Shown: one piece after another, positions 1 through 9,903 of the stretch | Position numbering within the stretch: position 1 is the stretch's first letter | Layout: every line of letters starts with the position of its first letter | Assembly: GCF_903893715.1 (NCBI RefSeq) | Contig: NZ_CAITNG010000027.1 | Coordinates: 1-37,509 of the forward strand | DNA length: 37,509 nucleotides | Direction: 5' to 3' | Source of the DNA: an uncultured Mucilaginibacter sp. | GTDB taxonomy: Bacteria; Bacteroidota; Bacteroidia; Sphingobacteriales; Sphingobacteriaceae | Program-made: the position numbers and the translations under genes | Notes under the pieces: generated by a model | The model's input: only the letters and a program-made list of their open reading frames with translations | The model's database searches: none | Told to the model about the DNA's origin: nothing

Positions 1-143
1 CCATGAAGAATGTGGTCAAACTGGATAACTATTACTACCCATCTGAACTGGAAGAAGCACTCGGGAAATTCGTCGAGGTTTACAACCATCAGCGCTATCA
101 CGAATCGCTCCAAAATCTAACTCCTGCAGATGTTTTTTTATGA
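1..143 (+). CDS. IS3-like transposase, C-terminal end only
   Basis: Partial: the reading frame enters from the left edge and stops with TGA at 141-143. The visible 46 residues contain YNHQRYHESL and, near the end, LTPADVF. This is the typical closing stretch of the integrase core (rve) domain of IS3-type transposases, which cut and join the element's ends with a DDE triad. The last acidic residue of that triad would lie further left, outside the window. No terminal inverted repeat can be identified after the stop without the other end of the element, so the exact edge of the insertion sequence is unknown. The family call is firm; the IS group is not. Confidence 0.85.
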   Translation, partial: MKNVVKLDNYYYPSELEEALGKFVEVYNHQRYHESLQNLTPADVFL

Positions 144-699
144 TCTGAAAAAACTAAAGGCACATTATATCCTGCTCGACCAAAAAGACATCCAGGCCGG
201 CTTCAAGAAAAAACATGCCGACTACAGGGAAGCAAAAGAAGTATTGAACATAATCGCTGATCACCAGCATAGCCCGGCAGAGTTCAAAGAACTAGTTGAA
301 GACATGGTCGGCAAGGCCGGAGCGCCTGGCTTATGGTATTCCAACGGGATGTTCCGTTTAAAAACTGGCCTGTTTAAACAACAAATCGGTTTCCGAAAAC
401 TGATTGAAACTGTCCGCAGCAACCTGGACAAAAGCCCGCAATACATTTACCAAATGGCTAAAGACATCACCAAAGGTATAAAGGGCGTCGGCCCCAATTT
501 CATTGGGGAGATCATGATGACCTATGCGCCGGATAAACTGGCCAATATCAATCAAAACCTCATCACGGTTCTGCGGAAAGAAGGCGGCGCTGACATCAAA
601 GCCTATTCATCCAGTTACAATGGAACCAACTATGAAGAATACAATGCGATCATCAATGTGATTAGTAGGGTTGTATGGTGCTTTTTTGTTAAGGGGTAA
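130..699 (+). pseudogene. Unrecognised gene fragment fused to the IS end
   Basis: An open frame of up to 189 residues begins inside the transposase 3' end (ATG at 130), so its first residues are borrowed and the true 5' part is probably lost. The body from about position 150 looks like real soluble protein: charged helices, then GIKGVGPNFIGEIM, a helix-hairpin-helix-like stretch, and a segment beginning YAPDKLANINQN. That order (a GxG helix followed by 'x-P-x-x-x-x-x-x-N') faintly recalls the region ahead of the ATPase in McrB-type restriction proteins, but I do not recognise it securely. The last residues after NVISR look like out-of-frame translation, so the 3' end is probably broken as well. 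It is most likely a remnant left by IS insertion and deletion. Confidence 0.5.
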
Positions 700-863
700 C
701 TTATAAGCAACATAGATAATGCTTGTACCAATTTCTCAGTATTTCTTCAAAAATCACGTTTAAACCTAGTCCAATTATAGACAATCGAGCATTATATGAT
801 GTTAAAAAAGCATATTTTCACCTCAGGCGCTTTAGCTAATTTGCAGCTTTAACCTACAGAAAA

Positions 864-2051
864 ATGATGAAACTAAAATGTATAATTGGCTTACTCGCTA
901 TTTTTTGTTTACAGCGTACTTTAGCACAGGTGCCAAAGCTTATTTTGCTCGACCCCAATCATATGGTTGCTCAGAAAAACAATTTCAAGAATGGCAGCCC
1001 TACCGTAGTAAAGGAGGTAAACCTGGTTGTAAAAACAGCCAATAAAATGCTTGGCGATTCACCTGTTTCGGTGATGGACAAAGCGTTTACGCCACCAAGT
1101 GGCTCCAAGCACGATTACATGAGCATGGCACCTTATTTTTGGCCCGACCCAACTAAACCTGATGGCTTGCCTTATATCCGTAAAGATGGGCAGCGCAATC
1201 CTGAAATCAAAAAAATATCCGATGATGAGTTCATGAACGAACTCACCAGAAAATGCAAATTTCTTTCATTAGCCTACTATTTTACAGGCGACGAAAAATA
1301 TGCGGCCAAAGCCAATCAATTGCTTAAAGTTTGGTTTATTGATACGGCAACTCGTATGAACCCCAACCTCAATTATGCTCAAGCTATTCGCGGGGTAAAC
1401 GATGGGCGTGGTATAGGTATTATCGAATCGCGTTGCCTTAACAACCTCATAGATTGGATGGCCCTGATGGAAGGCTCAAAATCGTTTATTTATCATGAAG
1501 CCATTAAAACTTGGTATAAACAATACCTGAATTGGCTGCTTACCAGCAAAAATGGTATCGACGAGCATAACTCAAAAAACAACCACGGCACACACTACGA
1601 TACCCAGGTAATAGCTGATGCCATTTTCACAGGCGATAAGGAATTGGCGAAAAAAATACTTGAAGGTAGTAAGCAACGCATAGGGTTACAGATTGAACCC
1701 GATGGCAAGCAACCCCTTGAATTGGAGCGCACCAACGCGCTTGGCTACAGTAGTATGAATCTAATTGGCTGGACTAATATAGCTCAATTGGCCGATAAAA
1801 TAGGTGTGGATATTTGGAATTTCACCACCCCCGATGGCAGGAGCATACACCGGGCTTTTAACTGGCTTGCACCGTATGCACTCGGCGAAAAGCCCTGGAC
1901 CTACCAGCAAATTGGCCCCTTTAAAAAGGATGAGTTTTATCAGCTTTTGGTGCTGGCCTCGAATAAATATGGCGACAAAACCTATGCGGACAAAGCAAGT
2001 GTCATAGAAAAGAACGACGACTCGTATCTTACCGACCTACTTTACAACTAA
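864..2051 (+). CDS. Alginate-lyase-fold polysaccharide lyase (PL5/PL38-like), secreted
   Basis: A 395-residue protein with an N-terminal signal peptide ending near LAQ (residues 1-22). It belongs to the (alpha/alpha)-barrel alginate lyase family (Pfam Alginate_lyase). The family cleaves uronate-containing polymers by beta-elimination and leaves a 4,5-unsaturated uronic acid at the new end. Visible hallmarks are the APYFWPDPTKPDG substrate-cleft segment, SKNNHG with N240 and H241, and R289 with Y295 in ERTNALGY. These match the Asn-His-Arg-Tyr set used by PL5 enzymes and by PL38 glucuronan/alginate lyases. It is a paralogue of the lyase at 8714-9898 but lies outside the operon on the opposite strand, next to an AraC regulator. 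Substrate cannot be read from sequence; glucuronan- or mannuronan-like chains are possible. Confidence 0.85.
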   Translation: MMKLKCIIGLLAIFCLQRTLAQVPKLILLDPNHMVAQKNNFKNGSPTVVKEVNLVVKTANKMLGDSPVSVMDKAFTPPSGSKHDYMSMAPYFWPDPTKPDGLPYIRKDGQRNPEIKKISDDEFMNELTRKCKFLSLAYYFTGDEKYAAKANQLLKVWFIDTATRMNPNLNYAQAIRGVNDGRGIGIIESRCLNNLIDWMALMEGSKSFIYHEAIKTWYKQYLNWLLTSKNGIDEHNSKNNHGTHYDTQVIADAIFTGDKELAKKILEGSKQRIGLQIEPDGKQPLELERTNALGYSSMNLIGWTNIAQLADKIGVDIWNFTTPDGRSIHRAFNWLAPYALGEKPWTYQQIGPFKKDEFYQLLVLASNKYGDKTYADKASVIEKNDDSYLTDLLYN

Positions 2052-2063
2052 TAACTTATTACC

Positions 2064-2113
2064 TATCGCAAACAAATGCGTCCGATAATATCGGGATGCA
2101 TTTGTTTGCGATA
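2064..2113. terminator. Long inverted repeat, probable bidirectional terminator
   Basis: Arms of 16 bp (2064-2079 and 2098-2113) are perfectly complementary. The 18-nt centre itself folds as CCGAT-AAT-ATCGG. It lies between the convergent lyase (stop at 2051) and AraC gene (stop at 2221), where a shared terminator is expected. There is no strong T-tract on either side, so termination is inferred from stem length and position only. Confidence 0.55.
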
Positions 2114-2220
2114 AATCGATAGATGATCCATTGTTAAACAAACGAAATACCTTAAGATATTGGCCCTTGATAAATATTATAGTTTAAGCGTGAAAAGAAT
2201 TAAAAATGATTTGATTTATA

Positions 2221-3096
2221 CTACGATGCCATCTGCATAAATTCTTTCTGAAAAGTTAGCGGGCTTTTCCCTGTTATTTGTTTAAAATACTTATGGAAAC
2301 AGGCATAATTATTGAAACCGCTTTCATAACAGAGTTGTTTAATGATGAGCTTATTTTCGATGAGCAGCTTACAGGCGTAACCAACCTTTATCTCGATGAG
2401 GAACTGAGAATAGGTTTTTTGGGTACGCGATTTAAAGTAACGACAAAATGAACTGGGGCTGATATTGGCCAGTGCCGCTATCTCTTCCAACTGGATATTG
2501 TTTTTAAAGTTTGCCAGCGAATATTCATAAATCACATTGATTCGGTCATCTTCAGAAACTTCTGAGTTATTGCCGAAACCGATTGAAGACAAAGGTGTAA
2601 CATGTAAGCTGAAGGCAACAGCATTTAAAGCTTCTATTAGCAAAACAATACGCTCCGAACCTTCCGACAGGATCATTTTTTCCAATATATCAGCTACAGC
2701 TACCTTTGTTTTGCCTGTCAACTTTATGCCGCGGCGTGACTTCTCGATCACTGTTTTCATCATCTTGTTTTCGGGCAATTGTAAAAACTGCTCACCCCAA
2801 AAATTTTCGGCAAAATGGGCAGCTCTAACTTCAGGACTGTTGGTGTTATCTTCTTTAAAATAACACTCATCAAACCGGAGGTAGTGCGGCAACTGCGAAC
2901 CGATAAGCAGTACATCGCCGGTCTTAAACTCGTTAATGCTATCCCCAACAAACTGTTTGCCACTTCCTTTTTTTATGTGGATGAGCTCTACCTCAGGGTG
3001 ATAATGCCATTTGTTGTTAAAGTGAGGTACAAAATCCTGTTGAACACTAAACGACTGCGCGGGCCCTGCAGAAACTTTGAGTAATTGTGGTTTCAT
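2221..3096 (-). CDS. AraC-family transcriptional regulator with cupin sensor domain
   Basis: I prefer the ATG at 3096 (291 residues, MKPQLLKVSAGP) over an upstream ATG that would add 28 hydrophobic, non-family residues. The N-terminal half (about 15-110) is a cupin-like ligand pocket with HYHPEVELIHI and GDVLLIG, as in sugar-responsive AraC proteins. The C-terminal 100 residues carry two helix-turn-helices, seen as LEEIAALANISPSSFCRYFK and CYESGFNNYACFHKYFK, and the usual closing TGKSPLTFQKEF. It sits between the hybrid regulator and the plus-strand lyase, so control of the lyase or the whole locus is likely but inferred. There is no signal peptide, so it acts in the cytoplasm. Confidence 0.9.
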   Translation of the reverse strand: MKPQLLKVSAGPAQSFSVQQDFVPHFNNKWHYHPEVELIHIKKGSGKQFVGDSINEFKTGDVLLIGSQLPHYLRFDECYFKEDNTNSPEVRAAHFAENFWGEQFLQLPENKMMKTVIEKSRRGIKLTGKTKVAVADILEKMILSEGSERIVLLIEALNAVAFSLHVTPLSSIGFGNNSEVSEDDRINVIYEYSLANFKNNIQLEEIAALANISPSSFCRYFKSRTQKTYSQFLIEIKVGYACKLLIENKLIIKQLCYESGFNNYACFHKYFKQITGKSPLTFQKEFMQMAS

Positions 3097-3277
3097 AAAC
3101 TTTGGTACAATTGGTTTGGTTATTAAAATACTAATGATTTTAATAACCAAATATAGCCCAATCCTGCTTGCGAAAACCATGGCATTTCAGGAAAAATCAC
3201 ACGACAATTGTGTCTCTCATTATTGTAAAAATAATTTTATAAAGTGCAAATAACTGTAAATTAACTAATTACACACA

Positions 3278-6200
3278 TCATTGCAATTCATCCAATTTGG
3301 ATAGGGGGTGCTCTCGGGGTGTATGGCTAAATTGCTCTTTAAAGCATTTCCTAAAATAATTCACGTCTAAAAAACCAACCATATACGCTACCTCGTTAAC
3401 AGTAAACTGCCCATTAGCCAACAGCTGCGCCGCGCGCTTTATCCTGATACTCCTGATAAACTCTACCCCTGTTTGGTTGGTAAGCGATTTGATTTTTTTG
3501 TAAAAGGAGCTCCTGCTCATGGCCACTTCCTGACTCAATTGTTCAACGCTAAGTTCAGGGTTTGTAATATGCAACTCGATATAATTAAGCATTTTGTTTA
3601 AAAATGCTTCATCCAGGTTATTGATGGTGATGTTCTGTGGGTCGAGCTTGACCTCCCGCCGATAACGCTGCCTTAACTTTTGTCTTGTTTCTATCAGGTT
3701 CCAAACTCGGGCCTCCAGCATGCTGAAGTTGAACGGTTTGGTGATGTAATCGTCGGCCCCGGTTTCTATACCTTCCATTTTGAAGATGAACTGAGTGCGA
3801 GCAGTTAATAATATCACCGGTATATGGCTGGTATATACATCCGATTTTATTTCCTGACAAAGCTCCATGCCGTTTTGTCCGGGCATCATCACATCGCTAA
3901 TGATGATATCAGGAATAATTTCTTTGGCCGCCTTAAAACCCGACAACCCGTTTAAAGCTGTATGCACTTCAAAATCGCCTTCGAAACCTGCCTTTATAAA
4001 ATTCAACACATCTTCGTTATCTTCTATGATCAGCATCGAAAAACTCTCCCTTGCTTCACGGTTCAATATCTCTATCTTCTTTAATTGTAATTGCGACTTT
4101 ATCGGTCTTTCTGTATATTGATAACTCAGCACATCTTCACTGTCGGTAAACTTCGCATTCAACTCGTCTTGTTTAAAATGAGCTTTGCCAAGCGGCAACT
4201 TTACTGTAAATTTTGTAAAGCCCTTTTTACCAATGGTTTCGGGCATGCTTTCAACCTCCAGTTTACCATAGTGCAGCCCCACAAGTTCTTTTGAAAACGC
4301 CAGGCCTAAACCGGTGCCCTCTATGCGCAGGTTACTGTTGTGATAAAATTGAGTGAATATCTTATCTATGTTTTCTGGAAATATACCGCAACCGTTATCC
4401 TCAACTGCAATAGCGACAACATCTTCGTTGGCCGGTTGGCTTATACGCACCACAATACGCCCGTAATTATAGGTAAATTTAATGGCATTTGATAACAGAT
4501 TATAGAAAACCTTTTCCAGTTTATCGCCATCAAAACAGATCTTCAGTTCGTCCACGTCGGTATCCAGTTTTATCGAAATGTTTTTTGCCCTGCCCAGTCC
4601 ATTAAAAGCTAATACTATTTCCTGCACAAATCCTACGATATCTGCTTCGGCGGCCTGTATGTACATATGGCCCGTTTCCAGTTTCTTTTTATCCAGCAAT
4701 TGGTTCACCAACCTCATTAGCCGCTCGCCATTCCGTTGCATTAAACCAAGCTGGTGCTGTAATTTGTTGTTGCCCAGGTTCATTTCTATCATTTTCTCCA
4801 GAGGTGCCATAATCATGGTGAGCGGCGTTTTGATCTCGTGCGATATGTTAACAAAAAAGCTCAGCTGTTTGCGGGCCAATTCTTGGTCCTTAGCATGGTT
4901 TATGGATTCGTATTTCAAATCATTTTTTAAACGTTCTGTTTTTTTTGAGTAAATATTGAAAAGGTACAACAAACAAATAACCAACGCCAGGTAACCTGCA
5001 TAAGCATAGTAGGTTTTCCACCACGGCGGGAGGATATTTATTTTGAGTACACGTGGACTGTTATTCCAAATACCATCGTTGTTGGCTGCCTTTAGTTTAA
5101 AATAATACGTGCCGGGATCAAGGTTGGTATAGGTAGCCATCTGCTGGTTACCTACGTAATGCCAGTCGTTATCCGAAAAACCATCCAGCTTGAATGCAAA
5201 CTGGTTTTTTTGAGGGTTAATATAATTGAGTGCCGCAAACTTGATACTAAAAAAAGTTTGACCATGGTTCAACGTAATTTCGTCCGTTTCATCTATCGGC
5301 TTTTGCAATGGCGCCCCTTGAACATTAAACGACACAGGCTTGTTCAATATCAAAAAGTCGGTAAATACAATAGCGGGCTTTACCTTATTTATCTTTATCC
5401 GCGCCGGGTCAAAAGCTGTAAGGCCGTTTATACCACCAAAAACCAAATTGCCGCTATTGGCCTTTAATGCGGCACCGGTTGTAAACTGGTTGCTTTGCAG
5501 GCCATCCTCCACACTATAATTGGCTACAGACACTGCATCACGATCAAAGGATACGTTAAATTTCTTAAACCCGATGCACGACAAGCCCTTGTTGGTACTG
5601 AGCCATAAGCGCCCCGATTTATCCTCTAAAATACTATGTATGGTATTGTTTGCGATACCCTGAGTTTCGGTTATGCTGTAAAATTTCCTGGTTTTTGTAT
5701 CGAAATAATTCATACCACCGCCATCGGTACCGATCCACAAGCGTTGATGACTGTCTTTAAAAACAGATAAAACAGCATCGTTGGTTAAGTTGTTCGACTT
5801 GTTTGGATTTGCCCTGTACGAAGTCAGCACCTTAGTGCCGATGTCCAAGTGATTCAGGCCGTTATCTGCTGTACCCACCCATAAATCGTTTCCATCTTTA
5901 TATAGGGCCAATATCCTGTTCTCGGTGGTATGGTAGCTGTGTAAAGCTCCGCTATTTTCGAGATAATAAAGCCCGCTAAAGTTTGTGCCTATCCACATGC
6001 CTCCTTTATCCTTCAACAACACAAAGTTTTGTATAAAACCGGGCACGTTGGGCTTGGGTAATATATGCGTATTTTCAAAAGCATTTGTCCGTTTATCAAA
6101 AACACTCAACCCGCTGCCGGTAGCTATCCACAGTTTATTCGGGTCAGTGTGCTCGGCAATACTTTTGATACTATTGCCCAATAATTCGCGACTGGCACCA

Positions 6201-7399
6201 TTATATTGATAGTAGCTGTGGTTATACTGTAATCCGTTATCAACTTTGTTCAGGCCTCCATCATCTGTACCCACCCAAAAATTTCCGTCCCTATCTTGAA
6301 AAATAGCATTAATGATATCATATGACAGGTTGTTACTGCCGCCTTTTTTTAGCCCCAGGTAATAAAAATTATCAAATTGGCTGTAAACGCAATTTAAGCC
6401 GCCGTTAAATGTACCGATCCATACATTGCTTTCATTATCCTTAAAAATATCACGAATGGAGTTTTGGCTTAGTGAATTAGGGTTGAAAGGATCGTTACTA
6501 TAACCGCTGATATCCCCGGTCTGGGTGTTGATGATGTTGAGACCCTTTTTTGTGCCAACCCAGATGATATGGTTGCCGGTTTCAAGCACTGCTCTAACAG
6601 TATTACTCAGCAAACCATTATTTTGATCGTAGTTTATACAGTTTGCTGTTTTGGCATTATAGTAAAACAGGCCATTTGTTTCCGTAGCGATCCAATAATT
6701 ATTATCAACATCCTGGCTAATGTTGCGGATAACCGTACCCGCAAGCTCCTTGCTTTGCTTTAATTGTACAGGTACCGATAAAAGCCGCGCTTTAACAGGG
6801 TCGTATATTTTTAGCGTTTGCCCGCTTCCTATCCACAAATGTTTATCCCGGTCAATATATAAACATTCGGTTTTCTTATCACGGCAAATTGCCGAACGGG
6901 TTATCACCGTATTCTTTGGCTTTATATTGCGTGTATCCACATAAAACAATCCGCTATTGGTACCTATCCATAGCACCTCTTTGCTATCTTCGGCTATACT
7001 CAAAACAGTACAACCCTGGTTTGAGCCCGATATTTTAAATCGGGTAAAGCTTTCCTTTTCGGGATCAAAAAGATTTAAGCCATCAACTGTACCAACCCAT
7101 ATCCTCCCGATCTTATCTTCAAACAGCTTATTTACCTTGTTATTGCTGATGCTGTTTACATTGTTGATCTCGTTTTTGTAAACCTTAAACTCGAGGCCGT
7201 TATATTTGCTCAGGCCATCATAAGTTGCTACCCATAAATAGCCTTTTTTGTCTTGCAGCACCGATAGTACTGTGTTTTGGGGTAAACCGTTATCAACGTT
7301 TATGCTTTTAAATATGAGCGGGGCTTGGGCATAAGTTATCTGCACCCTTAAAAAAAAGGCACAAAAAAAAACGATCATTATAAAACGACTTTTTCCCAA
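3278..7399 (-). CDS. Hybrid two-component system regulator (HTCS) of the PUL
   Basis: One 1373-residue protein holds a whole signalling pathway. In order: signal peptide (1-25), about 14 beta-propeller repeats (WIGT and WVGT blades, roughly 30-690), a Y_Y_Y domain (about 710-790), one membrane helix (about 797-818, YAYAGYLALVICLLYLF), a histidine kinase with H854 in NISHEIKTPL and ATPase boxes NLLSNAIKFT, DNGCGI and GTGLGLAFSKEL, a receiver with phosphoacceptor D1169 in DIIISDVMMPG, and a C-terminal AraC-type DNA-binding domain ending near PREHPL. The periplasmic propeller and Y_Y_Y domain bind an oligosaccharide product; phosphotransfer then activates the DNA-binding end. Family knowledge predicts activation of the neighbouring susC operon. 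All catalytic residues appear intact. Confidence 0.96.
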   Translation of the reverse strand: MGKSRFIMIVFFCAFFLRVQITYAQAPLIFKSINVDNGLPQNTVLSVLQDKKGYLWVATYDGLSKYNGLEFKVYKNEINNVNSISNNKVNKLFEDKIGRIWVGTVDGLNLFDPEKESFTRFKISGSNQGCTVLSIAEDSKEVLWIGTNSGLFYVDTRNIKPKNTVITRSAICRDKKTECLYIDRDKHLWIGSGQTLKIYDPVKARLLSVPVQLKQSKELAGTVIRNISQDVDNNYWIATETNGLFYYNAKTANCINYDQNNGLLSNTVRAVLETGNHIIWVGTKKGLNIINTQTGDISGYSNDPFNPNSLSQNSIRDIFKDNESNVWIGTFNGGLNCVYSQFDNFYYLGLKKGGSNNLSYDIINAIFQDRDGNFWVGTDDGGLNKVDNGLQYNHSYYQYNGASRELLGNSIKSIAEHTDPNKLWIATGSGLSVFDKRTNAFENTHILPKPNVPGFIQNFVLLKDKGGMWIGTNFSGLYYLENSGALHSYHTTENRILALYKDGNDLWVGTADNGLNHLDIGTKVLTSYRANPNKSNNLTNDAVLSVFKDSHQRLWIGTDGGGMNYFDTKTRKFYSITETQGIANNTIHSILEDKSGRLWLSTNKGLSCIGFKKFNVSFDRDAVSVANYSVEDGLQSNQFTTGAALKANSGNLVFGGINGLTAFDPARIKINKVKPAIVFTDFLILNKPVSFNVQGAPLQKPIDETDEITLNHGQTFFSIKFAALNYINPQKNQFAFKLDGFSDNDWHYVGNQQMATYTNLDPGTYYFKLKAANNDGIWNNSPRVLKINILPPWWKTYYAYAGYLALVICLLYLFNIYSKKTERLKNDLKYESINHAKDQELARKQLSFFVNISHEIKTPLTMIMAPLEKMIEMNLGNNKLQHQLGLMQRNGERLMRLVNQLLDKKKLETGHMYIQAAEADIVGFVQEIVLAFNGLGRAKNISIKLDTDVDELKICFDGDKLEKVFYNLLSNAIKFTYNYGRIVVRISQPANEDVVAIAVEDNGCGIFPENIDKIFTQFYHNSNLRIEGTGLGLAFSKELVGLHYGKLEVESMPETIGKKGFTKFTVKLPLGKAHFKQDELNAKFTDSEDVLSYQYTERPIKSQLQLKKIEILNREARESFSMLIIEDNEDVLNFIKAGFEGDFEVHTALNGLSGFKAAKEIIPDIIISDVMMPGQNGMELCQEIKSDVYTSHIPVILLTARTQFIFKMEGIETGADDYITKPFNFSMLEARVWNLIETRQKLRQRYRREVKLDPQNITINNLDEAFLNKMLNYIELHITNPELSVEQLSQEVAMSRSSFYKKIKSLTNQTGVEFIRSIRIKRAAQLLANGQFTVNEVAYMVGFLDVNYFRKCFKEQFSHTPREHPLSKLDELQ

Positions 7400-7494
7400 G
7401 GAGTATGATTATATCAGGCTTGCCAACAAAATTGATCAACACTAATTTAGCTGTTTTTTTCCATAAAACCAGCAAATCTCAAAAATGACTATTA

Positions 7495-8703
7495 TTAGGG
7501 AATAATAGTCAAAACAGGTTTGTTGTTCATCAGGTTGTTCTTTCGCAACAGTGCTTCCAAGTAATAATAGTCGGCATAGCTTAATGGCTTGTCAACTTCG
7601 GTATTGGTTAGTTTGGTACCTATGCTGTGTAGTAAAATAAAGCCCCTGTTTGTGCCTGGGCCGGCTGCGTATCCTTCGGTTAGGCTTTTTAATATCCTGT
7701 CGGCCTTCGTTCTAAAAAAACTACCGTTAACACTATAGGTACACAATTCGTAAAGTGCCGATGCCATAACCGCTGCAGCTGATACATCGCGCGGCTCATT
7801 CGGTATTCCCGGTGCATTATAATCCCAATAGGGTACCAGGTCTTTAGGAAGGTTAGTGTTGTTCAAAATAAACCTGGCCACGTTTTCTGCCTGCTCAAGG
7901 TATGCCTTGTTATGGGTTTCGCGGTAGCACATGGTAAAACCGTAAAGCGCCCAACTTTGGCCCCGTGCCCACGCCGACTCATCGGCATAGCCCTGATGTG
8001 TTACCCTTTTTAACACGGCACCGGTTTCGGGATCATAACTTACCACATGGTAAGAACTATAATCGGCCCTGAAATGGTTTTTCATGGTGGTATTGGCATG
8101 GCTAACGGCTATTTTATAATACGATGAATCGCCGCTTAGTTTTGTTGCCTCAAAAAGTAGTTCAAGGTTCATCATATTGTCGATGATTACCGGGAATTTC
8201 CACTCCCTGTTGTCCCACGATTTGATACAACCAACCTTAGGATTGAAACGAGTAGAAAGCATCTTTGATGCTTCTAAGATCACATCCTTATCATGCGCTT
8301 CATGGGTAAGCTTCCAGGCATTGCCAACGCTGCAATATACTTTAAAGCCCATATCGTGCGTAGCGCCGTTGGTCTTTTCCTGCTCAACAGGTGTTGTAAA
8401 TGCTTGGGCCTGTTTTAGCCATATCGGCTTGTGTGTATATGCATACAGGTACCAAAGTTCACCCGGAAAAAAACCACTGCACCAATCCTTTGATGCTACC
8501 AATACCAGGTCTCCCTGCGCAGATAAGCTGCGAGGTGATATCCCTGCTTTACCGGCTGTTTTGGCCTGTGCCACTTCATTGAGCATCAACATGGTTTGCT
8601 TTTCAGCGATACTAAAACCTTTCTTCACTATATCCTGCCCGATAGCATTAAATTGCGCCGCCAGTATTACTGCAAACAAAATGGTATACTTTTTCATCTT
8701 CAT
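7495..8703 (-). CDS. GH88 unsaturated glucuronyl hydrolase
   Basis: A 402-residue protein with a signal peptide (1-22, ending near IGQ), so probably periplasmic. Family GH88 removes 4-deoxy-4,5-unsaturated uronic acid from the non-reducing end of lyase products by hydrating the double bond. The two conserved aspartates are visible: D117 in THDMGF and D175 in IIDNMMNLELL. Also typical are DWCSGFFPGELW near the start and SAWARGQSWALYGF in the middle. It starts 10 bp after the stop of the lyase gene at 8714, so the two are very probably co-translated. This pairing is the main reason to infer that the lyase makes unsaturated glucuronyl ends. An in-frame ATG two codons later could also be the start. 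Confidence 0.95.
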   Translation of the reverse strand: MKMKKYTILFAVILAAQFNAIGQDIVKKGFSIAEKQTMLMLNEVAQAKTAGKAGISPRSLSAQGDLVLVASKDWCSGFFPGELWYLYAYTHKPIWLKQAQAFTTPVEQEKTNGATHDMGFKVYCSVGNAWKLTHEAHDKDVILEASKMLSTRFNPKVGCIKSWDNREWKFPVIIDNMMNLELLFEATKLSGDSSYYKIAVSHANTTMKNHFRADYSSYHVVSYDPETGAVLKRVTHQGYADESAWARGQSWALYGFTMCYRETHNKAYLEQAENVARFILNNTNLPKDLVPYWDYNAPGIPNEPRDVSAAAVMASALYELCTYSVNGSFFRTKADRILKSLTEGYAAGPGTNRGFILLHSIGTKLTNTEVDKPLSYADYYYLEALLRKNNLMNNKPVLTIIP

Positions 8704-8713
8704 GATTTGATCT

Positions 8714-9898
8714 TCAATTTATCCAAATAAGCGGATGCCTTACCGGCAGGTTGCGTATCACCTCGTCAATAACAGGGTGATGATCCAGCCCCTTCCAGGT
8801 TGCAAACCATTGTTTGTTTTGAAAGGCCATGGCTCCGAATAACAATGATGGTTGTGCTACAGGCCAGTTTTCCCAATACATTACATCGTGCGCAAAAGGC
8901 CATTTACTTTTATCGGCCAGATAAGGATATAAATATTCGATACCTTTTTTTATCGAACGTCCGTCGACGGTTTGGTATGTCCATAAGTTGTTTTTTGGCG
9001 TAGATAATATCTGGCACAACGTGGTCAAAGCATCCAGGTCGAATATGGAATATCCAAAAGGTTTAGTCCGTTTCAGCTCCAACCGGAGGCTGCCATTTTC
9101 ATCCATTTGCGTGGGTAGCAGGATAGTTTTAAACCTGTTGATGCAAGTATCAGTAATGACACCGTTATTTGTAAACCGACTAAAGCAGGCCACCTGCATG
9201 GTCCAGCAGGTGCCATGGTTGTTTTTAGCAGACTTCTCTTCCAACCCGTTTTTACTAGTGGTTAACCAAAGTAAATATTGTTCAAACCACTGGTGCACAC
9301 CGGCTGCCAATTTTTTATCCATCAATGGCGACTGTTCCATTACCATAAAGCCCTGAACTACTTCCATTAACTGGATAGTATCAATAATACCGATCCCCCT
9401 GCCTGTGGTAATACCTTTTAAAGCCTGCGCATATTGTAAATTAGGGTTCATCATCGTTTCGGCATCGGTAAACCAGGCCCTTAAATGAATAGCTGCCTGT
9501 TTAACGTACTTAACATTGTGCGTCAGTTTATAGGCCGAGGCCAGGGCACCAATAATGCGGCTGAACCTGATCATGGCTAAGCGGTGCGCTACAAAATTGT
9601 CAGGATTGGTTAACCCATCCTTCTGGATATATGGGCCATCCGGTTTTTTAGGGTCGGGCCACCAATAATCACCTTCCGAATAGAAATCGTGCTTGCCACC
9701 GGCACTGCGGCTACACGTTTGCGCAGTAACGGTAACCGGTGCCTGCTGCATTGCCCAGCCAGCTTCTGTAATAACATCATTGTATAAAACCGACCTAACC
9801 TGTTTATTTGTAGGTACAACAGGTTGTTTCCAACCAGTGTTTACAAAAACACTCATCAATAGCATTAAAACCAAATTCAATTTTTTAAGCTTATCCAT
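8714..9898 (-). CDS. Alginate-lyase-fold polysaccharide lyase (PL5/PL38-like), operon copy
   Basis: 394 residues, with an N-terminal hydrophobic segment (LNLVLMLLMSVFVN) that acts as a signal peptide or anchor. Same family as the plus-strand lyase at 864: GDYWWPDPKKPDGP, NPNLQYAQALKGI, SAKNNHG with N227 and H228, and R277 with Y283 in KRTKPFGY. It lies between GH2 (5 bp away) and GH88 (10 bp away) in the same transcript. Predicted role: beta-elimination cleavage of a uronate polymer, feeding GH88. The two lyases in this locus are clearly diverged outside the active-site blocks, which suggests different chain preferences or endo/exo roles rather than a recent duplication. Confidence 0.87.
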   Translation of the reverse strand: MDKLKKLNLVLMLLMSVFVNTGWKQPVVPTNKQVRSVLYNDVITEAGWAMQQAPVTVTAQTCSRSAGGKHDFYSEGDYWWPDPKKPDGPYIQKDGLTNPDNFVAHRLAMIRFSRIIGALASAYKLTHNVKYVKQAAIHLRAWFTDAETMMNPNLQYAQALKGITTGRGIGIIDTIQLMEVVQGFMVMEQSPLMDKKLAAGVHQWFEQYLLWLTTSKNGLEEKSAKNNHGTCWTMQVACFSRFTNNGVITDTCINRFKTILLPTQMDENGSLRLELKRTKPFGYSIFDLDALTTLCQILSTPKNNLWTYQTVDGRSIKKGIEYLYPYLADKSKWPFAHDVMYWENWPVAQPSLLFGAMAFQNKQWFATWKGLDHHPVIDEVIRNLPVRHPLIWIN

Positions 9899-9903
9899 GT
9901 TTG

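Noticed and set aside
8177..8710. 177-codon plus-strand frame
   Set aside because: It lies wholly antisense to the GH88 gene, whose catalytic motifs are intact; an antisense shadow.
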